This document shows positions 17,412 through 24,682 of a stretch of DNA of 64,000 bases, piece by piece (within the stretch, counting starts at the first letter, position 1; each line of letters opens with the position of its first letter). The notes beneath the pieces were generated by a model. That model saw only the letters and a program-made list of their open reading frames with translations, searched no databases and had not been told where the DNA came from. The DNA lies in the NCBI GenBank assembly GCA_039587475.1, contig JBDHIK010000005.1, positions 58,094-122,093 of the forward strand. The letters run 5' to 3'. This stretch comes from N074bin45 sp039587475 (GTDB lineage: Bacteria; Gemmatimonadota; Gemmatimonadetes; Gemmatimonadales; GWC2-71-9). The position numbers were made by a program, and so were the translations under genes.

Positions 17412-18152
17412 ATGCTTCGCCGTTCGTCCGGTGTTCTCATCACGCTCCTCGGGCTTGCCCTCGCTGCCACCCCGGTCCTAGCCCAGGACGAAGAGGTGGA
17501 TCCGGTCACCTTCACCATCGACGCCGGGTTCGCCAGTACCAGCGGGAACTCCGACATCACCACCATCACCGCCGGGCAGACCTTCAGCTGGACCAAGGGG
17601 CATTTCGTCCTCAGCCAGGGCTTCGACGTGCTCTTCAACCAGACCAACGATTCCACGACCGCCGAGTCCTACGTCGGCAACATCCGGGGCGACCGGACCT
17701 TCGGCACGTCGGAACGGTTCTCAGTCTTCCTCGACCTGCGCGGGTCCAAGAACCGCTTCGCCGGCATCGACCGCCGGACCGAGCAGGCCCTCGGCGTCAG
17801 CTGGGATGCCGTCAAGACGGCCAAGGATCTGGTCGCGATCGAAGGTGCGGCCACGGCCGTGCAACAGCGCGGTACCAACGGCGTCGACCGGAACTTTCCG
17901 GCCGCGCTGGCCGCCGCCCGCTACGTGCACACGTTCAAGAAGGACGCCACCTTCACGGTCCGGGGCCAATACATCCCCAACCTGGAGGACGGCAACGACT
18001 ACCGGATGATCGGAGATGCCAAGCTCCTGGCGCCCATCACCAGCACCATCTCGTTGACTGTGTCGTATCTGATTCGCTACGACAACATGCCCGAACCGGG
18101 CTTTGGCAAGACCGACCGGTTCTTCACCAGCGGTCTCCAGCTGCAGCTGTAA
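17412..18152 (+). CDS. DUF481 outer-membrane protein (YdiY-like)
   Basis: A 246-residue predicted beta-barrel. Signal peptide MLRRSSGVLITLLGLALAATPVLAQ is followed by the DUF481 opening (FTIDAGFASTSGNSDITT), strands such as GQTFSWTKGHFVLSQG and YVGNIRGDRTFG, and a barrel-type C-terminus ending TSGLQLQL. Members are salt- or stress-related outer-membrane proteins whose exact role is not established. AAGGAAGG lies about 8 bases before the ATG at 17412, which decides this start over upstream in-frame codons. It is monocistronic, between tRNA-Leu and the converging peptidase gene. Confidence 0.85.
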   Translation: MLRRSSGVLITLLGLALAATPVLAQDEEVDPVTFTIDAGFASTSGNSDITTITAGQTFSWTKGHFVLSQGFDVLFNQTNDSTTAESYVGNIRGDRTFGTSERFSVFLDLRGSKNRFAGIDRRTEQALGVSWDAVKTAKDLVAIEGAATAVQQRGTNGVDRNFPAALAAARYVHTFKKDATFTVRGQYIPNLEDGNDYRMIGDAKLLAPITSTISLTVSYLIRYDNMPEPGFGKTDRFFTSGLQLQL

Positions 18153-18176
18153 TCAAGCGTCCCCGGGGCCCCGCGG

Positions 18177-19370
18177 TCAGAACGCCCTGATCGTGGGCCC
18201 TTCAGGGCCGTCCCTGAGTTCTGCGACGACCCGGTCCTCCGGCGCGATGACGCCTGGGGACCGCTCCCGTTGTGGCGTCAGCACCAGCCACTTCCCCCGG
18301 GCATCGACGCGCTCCAGCGTCATGGCGCCGCCCAGATCGCCCAGTTCCGCCAGGCGGGCCCCTGTCCGGGCCACTGGGTCGTCGAACGACAACGCCACGT
18401 CCGCCAACACCTCACGGCCCGCGACCATCACCGTGCCCCCGACGACGTGGACGTCATGATCCACCGCGTGATTGAGTGGCAGGTGGTCGTAGTCGTTCGG
18501 ATCTGCGCCGGTCCAGCGCTCCGTGGCGACGGCGTCGAGGGCGAGGAGGAGGAGCGTGCCATAGTGCCTGCGCAGTGCTTCCTTCTCCGGGTCGTCCGGC
18601 AATGCGCCCGCCTCCACCAGCACCGTACTGGTCCCCGCCATCTGCATGTGCTCGCCAAAGGCCCTGGGATCGAACTCGTCGGTCCAGCGGGCTACTTGCC
18701 TGGGCATCGCCTCCCGCAGCCCGGCTGCCATCACCGCCGCCAAGCGTCGGGCCCGGTCCCGGGTCGGGGGCCATTGGCAGGCCGGGTCGGCTGCCGGCGC
18801 CAGCAGGGCGATGGCGACCTGATCTCCTTCCGGTCCGGCCAGCCGCCGGACGTCCTGGTCGTGGAGATTGAATCCGAATGCCGGTGCGGTACGGGCGCGC
18901 AGGTCCTCGAGGGCCCTGGCTTCCGGAGACACGACCCGGCCGGCGTCCCGGTTGAGGTCGACGCCGTCGGCGTTCTCACGCTGGTGGACCTCGGCGCCAT
19001 CCGGATTCACCATGGGGACGATGGTGATACGGAGCCTGTGCGACAGGCGCTGGGTCACCGGATGGTCGGCTGCCGCCAGAAACGCCAGCAGGTCGGCCAG
19101 GGCCCGCGTCGCGGTCGCCTCATCGCCGTGCATCTGCGACCACAGCAGGACCCCAGTGGTACCGGCACCGTAACTGACGGCCTTCAATGGCCGGCCCTGC
19201 ACTGACTGGCCGATTTCCTCGACGCTGAGCGGCCCTTGCCTCAGGGTGCTCTCCACGGCCTGCCAGAAGGCATCAGGGCCCAGACGCCTGGCTTCCAGCC
19301 CAGGGACGGCATGGGGGCTCAGCAAGGCGCCATAGCCCGCGTAGGTGAGTGCAGGGGCCGGATCAGCCAA
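18177..19370 (-). CDS. M14-family zinc carboxypeptidase
   Basis: A 397-residue metallocarboxypeptidase. The zinc site is readable: H and E in SQMHGDEATA (HxxE type) and the third ligand His in FNLHDQ. The arginine/asparagine region VNPDGAEV...LNRD and the catalytic Glu in TVLVEAGA complete the M14 signature. No signal peptide is seen, so a cytoplasmic site is likely. M14 members trim peptides or murein stem peptides; the substrate here is unknown. Its start overlaps the end of spmB by 8 bp, so it is the last gene of the antiporter/S-4TM/spmA/spmB transcription unit. Confidence 0.87.
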   Translation of the reverse strand: MADPAPALTYAGYGALLSPHAVPGLEARRLGPDAFWQAVESTLRQGPLSVEEIGQSVQGRPLKAVSYGAGTTGVLLWSQMHGDEATATRALADLLAFLAAADHPVTQRLSHRLRITIVPMVNPDGAEVHQRENADGVDLNRDAGRVVSPEARALEDLRARTAPAFGFNLHDQDVRRLAGPEGDQVAIALLAPAADPACQWPPTRDRARRLAAVMAAGLREAMPRQVARWTDEFDPRAFGEHMQMAGTSTVLVEAGALPDDPEKEALRRHYGTLLLLALDAVATERWTGADPNDYDHLPLNHAVDHDVHVVGGTVMVAGREVLADVALSFDDPVARTGARLAELGDLGGAMTLERVDARGKWLVLTPQRERSPGVIAPEDRVVAELRDGPEGPTIRAF

Positions 19371-19905
19371 AGAGGAGCCTCACCACGTACACGGCCAGGA
19401 ACATCGCCGCGACATCGGCAATGAGGCCGGCTGGGACCGCGTGACGGGTCTTCCGGACGCCCACCGACCCGAAATACACGGCGATGACGTAGAAGGTGGT
19501 TTCGGTCGACCCGAACATGGTGGCGGCCATCTTCACGACCAGGGAGTCCTCCCCATACTGATTGATCATGTCCACGACGATGGCGGCCGACCCCGACCCG
19601 GTCAGGGGCCGGACGATTCCCATGGGGATGACTTCAGGAGGTATGCCGATGAGCCCCAGGAGTGGCCGAGCCCCGTCGATCAGATAGTCCAACGCTCCGG
19701 ACGCCCGGAACATCCCGATCGCAAAGAGGATGGCGACCAGGTACGGGATGATCCGGACCGCCACGGCGAAGCCTTCCTTGGCGCCTTCGACGAACTCCTC
19801 GTAGACCGGGACCCGTTTGTACAAGCCATAGAGTGGGAACCCGATGATGATGGTCGGGAGGACGAAGACCGACAGGATATCGATGAGCGAGCGGACGGTA
19901 TGCAT
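19363..19905 (-). CDS. spmB: SpmB-like spore maturation/nucleoside-recognition membrane protein
   Basis: A 180-residue membrane protein of the Gate (nucleoside-recognition) fold, close in length to B. subtilis SpmB (178). About four membrane helices; conserved segments PYLVAILFAIGMFRASGALD, IIIGFPLYGL and RPLTGSGSAAI followed by KMAATMFGSTETTFY. In Bacillus, SpmA and SpmB are needed for spore-core dehydration. In organisms that do not sporulate the role is unknown and they are often simply called nucleoside-recognition proteins. It is 12 bp after spmA and overlaps the M14 peptidase gene. Confidence 0.87.
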   Translation of the reverse strand: MHTVRSLIDILSVFVLPTIIIGFPLYGLYKRVPVYEEFVEGAKEGFAVAVRIIPYLVAILFAIGMFRASGALDYLIDGARPLLGLIGIPPEVIPMGIVRPLTGSGSAAIVVDMINQYGEDSLVVKMAATMFGSTETTFYVIAVYFGSVGVRKTRHAVPAGLIADVAAMFLAVYVVRLLFG

Positions 19906-19917
19906 GGCGGCCCCCGC

Positions 19918-20904
19918 TCAGACGGCGGCCGACGCTTCGGCGTCGGCGCGGTTGGGGTCGGTGTCACGATATCGCGGCAATCGTGCCAGCAGTTTGGCGG
20001 CCACGATGGCGATCGTCAGGGACGCCGCCGTCACCAAGAGGATTCCGAAGAACAACTGGTTGACCTGCAGGCCCATGATGGCCACGAGAAGCACCGGAGG
20101 GACCAGCTGGACGCTGGCGGTGTTCATTGCCAGCAGCATCACCATCGGGTTGGTGGCCGTTTCCTTCTCCGGGTTGAGGGTCTGCATTTCCTCCATGGCC
20201 TTGAGACCGAACGGGGTCGCCGCGTTGCCGAGGCCGAGGACGTTCGCCGTCAGGTTCAGGGCGATGTATCCCAGCGCTGGGTGGTCCTTCGGGATCTGTG
20301 GGAACAGTGGCCGTAACACCGGCTGCACCAGGCGGACGAAGCTCTCGATCAGCCCGGCCTTCTCGGCGATCCGCAGCAGGCCGAGCCACAGGGCGAGCGC
20401 CCCGATGAGGCCGAGGGCAATCGTCACGGCCGTCTCGGCAAAGTCGAACGCCGCCCGAGTGATGGCATCGAGCTTGACGAATCGGACCGGGGCGAACTCG
20501 ACGCTGCCCTGAATGAGGGTGTCGCCCGCACCGGCCTCGAACGAGAACACACCGCGCAGATCGTTTTCCCGTGGAGACGTCACCCGGCGAATGGTGGCCA
20601 ACGGTTCCGGGAGGGCATCGTCCTTGGCGAAACGGAGTTCCCGGCCGTCCTCGCTCACCACCAGCGTCCCGTCCCAGCGGAGTGGTGCGGTGCTGAGGGC
20701 GCCGCCGTACCGAGCCAGGGTGGCCGAGTCGAGGGCCACGGTCACCGCATGTTGCCTGGTACCGGGTCGGTAGCCGTCCAGGTGCAGTGCGACGGGGACC
20801 GGCTGGCCGTTCCGGTAGCGGTCGTTGGCCAGGTCGGAGACGTCGTGCGCCAGGGCAAACACGAGACTGAAGATGATGAGGCCAGCCCAGATGTAGTTCA
20901 GCAT
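19918..20904 (-). CDS. spmA: SpmA-like membrane protein with N-terminal insert
   Basis: A 328-residue partner of SpmB. It opens with a helix typical of SpmA (MLNYIWAGLIIFSLVFALA), and the Gate domain follows from about residue 150 (LGLLRIAEKAGL, LNLTANVLGLGNAATPFGLKAMEEMQ, NPMVMLLAMNTASVQLVP). Between them is an insert of roughly 110 residues (about 25-135) with no membrane helix, absent from the 196-residue B. subtilis protein. It may be a small extracytoplasmic domain. The gene lies 24 bp downstream of the S-4TM gene. Confidence 0.86.
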   Translation of the reverse strand: MLNYIWAGLIIFSLVFALAHDVSDLANDRYRNGQPVPVALHLDGYRPGTRQHAVTVALDSATLARYGGALSTAPLRWDGTLVVSEDGRELRFAKDDALPEPLATIRRVTSPRENDLRGVFSFEAGAGDTLIQGSVEFAPVRFVKLDAITRAAFDFAETAVTIALGLIGALALWLGLLRIAEKAGLIESFVRLVQPVLRPLFPQIPKDHPALGYIALNLTANVLGLGNAATPFGLKAMEEMQTLNPEKETATNPMVMLLAMNTASVQLVPPVLLVAIMGLQVNQLFFGILLVTAASLTIAIVAAKLLARLPRYRDTDPNRADAEASAAV

Positions 20905-20928
20905 CGACCCTTCAAGAGGAAAAAGGAA

Positions 20929-21846
20929 TCAGTCGTGTGCGGCCTGGGCATGATACTGATCGACGAACTGGTCGATCCGCCTGGCATCGTACGTCAATCG
21001 CTGCCAGTAGCGCTTGGCCGCCCAGAGCGGGATGACTGGCTGGTGCTGTCGGAACGCGAAGATGTCGTCCTGGATGCTGCGCGACAACGAGGTGAGGGAC
21101 GTGGCCTGGATGGCGGCGCCGACGGCGTTCCGCCAGGCGCTCGACAGCCGTTCGGTGACACGATCGGCGACGGCGGCCGCCTCGGTCCAGCGCCGCCGTT
21201 CGCGCATGACCCAGGCGCCCATCGGCAACAGCGCCAGGAGGGTCGTGATGGCGTCTTCTGTCCCTGGGCGCAGCGCCCATCCTGCGGCAACGAGGACGAT
21301 GGCGATGCCCCCGGTTCCCGCCGCCAGCGTCGCTAGGTAGCGGCGCACGGCGGTGGGCTCCCAGTAGACGGCGAGGCTCTGACAGGCGAGCCGGGCAAAC
21401 GGTAGCGGCAGCGTTTCGATGTCCTTCGGAAACGGGTCACCTCCGGTAGCCTTGCCCCCGGGCCCGTCAGCCACCAGCGACGGCCAGGAGGTGATCTCGT
21501 CGGAGTCGGGCTCGTCGCCCGCGGCCCTCGTGCTCCACGACATGTCCAACACGTCACAGTCATGCCGCTCACGGGCCCTGGCCGCCGCGGTGAGGCGCTC
21601 GCCCCGTCTCCGGTCCAGACCCAGGGCGAGAGCGAAGAGCGTAACCAGGGCGTAGAGCACCGCCACGGTCGTCGTGGCTTCGACAACCAGCTTGAGAATG
21701 ACGAGAAGAATTGGGACCAGAATGCACGCGACGGCGGAGTGACGGTCCTGCTTCCGCACGGTTCCCTTCAGCCCGGCGGCGACATCCCTGAGAGCCCTTG
21801 CCTCGGGAGTCGTTTGCGCTTCACGGATGGAATGGGACTCCTCCAC
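20929..21846 (-). CDS. S-4TM family putative pore-forming effector
   Basis: A 305-residue membrane protein with two pairs of transmembrane helices (about 37-78 and 168-212) around a soluble loop. The loop motif HDCDVLDMSW and later xDEI, the LPLPFARLACQ segment before the second pair and the C-terminal pattern SIQDDIFAFRQHQPVIPLWAAKRYW match what I recall of the S-4TM family. That family was predicted from gene-neighbourhood work on bacterial conflict systems to be a pore-forming effector, usually beside a nucleotide second-messenger synthase. No such synthase is visible here. Instead it sits in a row with a cation antiporter (41-bp gap) and spmAB (24-bp gap). Assignment is from memory of the family pattern; toxicity is inference. 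Confidence 0.78.
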   Translation of the reverse strand: MEESHSIREAQTTPEARALRDVAAGLKGTVRKQDRHSAVACILVPILLVILKLVVEATTTVAVLYALVTLFALALGLDRRRGERLTAAARARERHDCDVLDMSWSTRAAGDEPDSDEITSWPSLVADGPGGKATGGDPFPKDIETLPLPFARLACQSLAVYWEPTAVRRYLATLAAGTGGIAIVLVAAGWALRPGTEDAITTLLALLPMGAWVMRERRRWTEAAAVADRVTERLSSAWRNAVGAAIQATSLTSLSRSIQDDIFAFRQHQPVIPLWAAKRYWQRLTYDARRIDQFVDQYHAQAAHD

Positions 21847-21887
21847 AGGAGCCTCCTCCTACAGCGATTCGTGAGGTCCGGTGCCGA

Positions 21888-22850
21888 TCACAACAACCAC
21901 CACAGATACGCTCCCCACCCCAGGAGCAGGAGGGAGCCCTCGCCTCGGCTGACGCGCCGGTTCGTCATCATCGGGAAGAGCGCCGCCGAGAAGCCGAGCA
22001 TCCACAGCATGTCGAACTCCACGGCCCGGGAGACCTCGATACCGGGCTGGACCAGGGCGACGACGCCCAACACGCCGAGGATATTGAAGATGTTGGATCC
22101 GATGACGTTGGCGACGGCCAGGTCGGCATGACCCCTCCTGGCGGCGACCAGACTGGTCACCAGTTCCGGCAGGCTGGTCCCGATGGCGACGACCGTGAGG
22201 CCGATGATCCGTTCGGAGATGTCCGCCAGGCGGGCGAGCGTCACCGCCCCGGTGACCAGGATCCTGCCGCCGGCCACCAGGAGGACGATGCCCACCACCA
22301 GCAGGGCCATGTTGACCACGAATCTGCGCGCGACCGCCGCCCGGACGATGTGCGCCACGCCCTCGACGAAGTCCGCCCGCGACTCCCCAAGCACATCGGG
22401 CCGGGCCCGCCGCACGATGTACCAGTTGAATCCCACGAGCAGGACCAGCAGCACCGCTCCCTCCCACCGTTCCAGTCGGCCGTGCAGCCCCATCAAGACC
22501 GCTAGGACACTGGCCCCGAACATGAACGGCCATTCCAGCTTGATGGCCGAGCCATGGACCGGAAGGGTGGTGATCAGGGCAGACAGTCCGACGATCAGGG
22601 CCACGTTGAGGATGTTGGACCCGACGATGTTGCCGAGAGCGACATCGGGGTTGCCGCCCACCGCCGCAAAGACGCTCACGGCCATCTCCGGCACTGACGT
22701 CCCGAATGCCACGATGGTCAGGCCGATGATGGCCGGTCGCACTCGTGCCAGCTGGGCGATCGTGATGGCGCCCTTGACCAGAAGTTCGCCGCCTGTGGTC
22801 AGCAGGATGATCCCCGCCACCACCAGGCCGCATGCTGCCAATATTGTCAT
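21888..22850 (-). CDS. CaCA-family Ca2+/cation:H+ or Na+ antiporter (YrbG-like)
   Basis: A 320-residue inner-membrane antiporter of about ten helices with the two inverted alpha repeats of the family: AFGTSVPEMAVS and GNIVGSNILN in the first half, AIGTSLPELVTS and ANVIGSNIFNILG in the second. These glutamate/asparagine motifs form the cation site. The ATG at 22850 is used because the helix begins there (MTILAACGLV); an upstream in-frame start at 22886 would add 12 residues and run into the htrA terminator. It is first in the unit leading to S-4TM, spmA, spmB and the peptidase. Confidence 0.92.
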   Translation of the reverse strand: MTILAACGLVVAGIILLTTGGELLVKGAITIAQLARVRPAIIGLTIVAFGTSVPEMAVSVFAAVGGNPDVALGNIVGSNILNVALIVGLSALITTLPVHGSAIKLEWPFMFGASVLAVLMGLHGRLERWEGAVLLVLLVGFNWYIVRRARPDVLGESRADFVEGVAHIVRAAVARRFVVNMALLVVGIVLLVAGGRILVTGAVTLARLADISERIIGLTVVAIGTSLPELVTSLVAARRGHADLAVANVIGSNIFNILGVLGVVALVQPGIEVSRAVEFDMLWMLGFSAALFPMMTNRRVSRGEGSLLLLGWGAYLWWLL

Positions 22851-22886
22851 GGATCGTGCAGGATACACCCAAAACGGCGCGGGCAC

Positions 22887-22921
22887 AAAAAAACCTGAGA
22901 GGCCCAGGGCCCCTCAGGTTT
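22887..22921 (-). terminator. Rho-independent terminator of htrA
   Basis: On the minus strand AAACCTGAG (22921-22913) pairs perfectly with CTCAGGTTT (22899-22891), and the GC-rich loop can extend the stem. The 3' arm runs into a continuous row of seven T (22893-22887). It starts 19 bp after the htrA stop, so it ends htrA transcription before the antiporter unit begins. Confidence 0.9.
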
Positions 22922-22940
22922 CTCACCGTGGCGGCTGGTT

Positions 22941-24497
22941 TCAGTCGGCCAGGCGGATGCGGACCACCCTGCGGCGCGGCCCCTGGGCCGTCGGGCTGAC
23001 GACCTCTACGGAGACCACTGCCCCCGAACCGGCGGTGTCGAGTGCCTGCCTGAGATCCCCCTCGGACAGGACCTCGGCGCCATCGACCGCCACGATGATG
23101 TCAGGCGCGCCGGCGCCCTGGCGGGAGAACAGCTTCTCCCATGAGGGCCCGCCAGGTTGGACTTCGAGGACCATCAGCCCGTTCACGTCGCCGTGCTCGA
23201 TTCCCAGACGGTCCGCGATGATCTCGGTAACCGGTTCGACCGCAATGCCCAGCCGTTCCATGTTCGTGCTGCCCGAACTCGGTTCCGTCGTGGGGCCGGT
23301 GTCGTCCTGGGCCAGGCGCGGTTGGGTGTCGAGCTCCGCCAGGCGCACGGTGACCTTCTTGCGCGCGCCGCCCTTGCGGGCCAGTTCGACCGACACTTCC
23401 TCGCCGGGGGTCCGGAACCCGATTTCCTGTTGGAGCTCGGCGACGTAGTTGACCGGCTTGCCGTCGATGGCGAGGATGATGTCCCCGGGTACGATGCCGG
23501 CCCGGCGGGCCGGAGAGGCGTTATCCGGGATGTCCTGAACCATCACGCCGCGAATATCCGGGAGCCCGGCATACTCGGCGTCCTCAGGTGTGACGTCGAT
23601 GATGCTCACCATGAGCGCGGCCCGGCGCACCCGGCCATTCTCGATCAGCTGCGTCATCACGCGACGGGCCAGGTTGATCGGGATGGCGAAGCCATAGCCG
23701 ACGTAGGTTCCCGTCTGGCTGGCGATGGCGGAGTTGATCCCGATGACTTCGCCATGGAGGTTGACGAGCGGCCCCCCGGAGTTGCCGGGGTTGATGGCGG
23801 CATCCGTCTGAATGAAGTCCTGGATGCTGGTGGAGGTGGCGTTGGGCAGGTTGAGCCGGCCACGTCCCTTGGCGCTGATGATCCCTGACGTCACCGTGAA
23901 GGTCAGGTTCTCCCCCAAGGGGTTCCCGATGGCCAGGACCCACTCCCCGACCCGCGACTCGTCCGAATCGCCCAGCGCAAACGCGCTCAGGTCGTCGGCA
24001 TCGATCTTGAGAACCGCCAAGTCCGTGTTGACGTCGGCCCCGATGACTTCGGCTTCGAACTCGCGCCGGTCGGTCAAACGCACGCGAACCCGGTCGGCCC
24101 CGTCGATGACATGGTTGTTCGTGAGAATGTATCCGTCAGCGGAGACGATGAAGCCTGATCCGCGCCCCTCACGGAAGCCGTCGTCCGGGTTCCTGAAGAA
24201 GTCCTGAAACGATCGGGACCGGCCGGTTTCTTCCGCCGTCCGCTGAGCTTCGATCAACACCACGCTCGGCTTGACCGCCTCCGCCACGTTGGCGAATCCC
24301 TCGCTCAAGCTGGCCAGGCTTCCCGTGCCCTGAAGGACCGGTGAGCCGACCGGGGTCAGGCTGGGGACGGTGCCACGTGTCGTTTGTGCCGTCGTTGGTG
24401 ACGGGGAATCGACGAGGCCGGCGAAGAAGAGACCGAGGCTGAATGCCAGAGCCACCAGGCTGCCGAACTTGAGCCAGTTCAATGAACGTGCGGACAT
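22941..24497 (-). CDS. HtrA/DegP-like periplasmic serine protease with two PDZ domains
   Basis: A 518-residue envelope protease. An N-terminal membrane anchor or signal (LKFGSLVALAFSLGLFFAG) is followed by a trypsin-like domain with His in TNNHVI (about 127), Asp in NTDLAVLKI (about 158) and Ser in GNSGGPL (about 238). PDZ1 covers about 290-380 and a second, divergent PDZ about 415-515. It degrades or refolds damaged periplasmic proteins. It is monocistronic, with its own terminator, and lies next to dnaK, both being protein-quality-control genes. Confidence 0.94.
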   Translation of the reverse strand: MSARSLNWLKFGSLVALAFSLGLFFAGLVDSPSPTTAQTTRGTVPSLTPVGSPVLQGTGSLASLSEGFANVAEAVKPSVVLIEAQRTAEETGRSRSFQDFFRNPDDGFREGRGSGFIVSADGYILTNNHVIDGADRVRVRLTDRREFEAEVIGADVNTDLAVLKIDADDLSAFALGDSDESRVGEWVLAIGNPLGENLTFTVTSGIISAKGRGRLNLPNATSTSIQDFIQTDAAINPGNSGGPLVNLHGEVIGINSAIASQTGTYVGYGFAIPINLARRVMTQLIENGRVRRAALMVSIIDVTPEDAEYAGLPDIRGVMVQDIPDNASPARRAGIVPGDIILAIDGKPVNYVAELQQEIGFRTPGEEVSVELARKGGARKKVTVRLAELDTQPRLAQDDTGPTTEPSSGSTNMERLGIAVEPVTEIIADRLGIEHGDVNGLMVLEVQPGGPSWEKLFSRQGAGAPDIIVAVDGAEVLSEGDLRQALDTAGSGAVVSVEVVSPTAQGPRRRVVRIRLAD

Positions 24498-24628
24498 GTT
24501 CCTGCCTTGCTGATGAAGGGCCCGGCCCTGTGCCGGCCCAGAGAATGATCGTTCACGGGCCGTTGCCGGCCCCCATTACCTAATAATACCCAGATGTCTG
24601 AGCCGTAGTTTCGGTCGCAATGTGAAAC

Positions 24629-24675
24629 CCCTTGAGGGCCCCCCGGTGCCACGGGCACCGGGGGGCCCTCAAGGG
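24629..24675 (-). terminator. dnaK terminator hairpin with 22-bp perfect stem
   Basis: Bases 24629-24650 and 24654-24675 are exact inverted repeats of 22 bp (CCCTTGAGGG...CGGTGCC arm) with only a 3-base loop. The hairpin begins 8 bp after the dnaK stop. On the minus strand the stem is followed by GGTTTCACATT, a weak T-tract, so it may act as an imperfect intrinsic terminator or as an mRNA-stabilising 3' structure. Confidence 0.8.
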
Positions 24676-24682
24676 TCTGGGA

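Noticed and set aside
20929..21846. CBASS-type operon around the S-4TM gene
   Set aside because: No CD-NTase, Cap2/Cap3 or HORMA-like gene is found within several kilobases; neighbours are transport and peptidase genes.
21859..22926. 355-codon second frame over the cation antiporter
   Set aside because: It is the +1 shadow of the antiporter gene, arginine- and glycine-rich, and would run through the htrA terminator hairpin.
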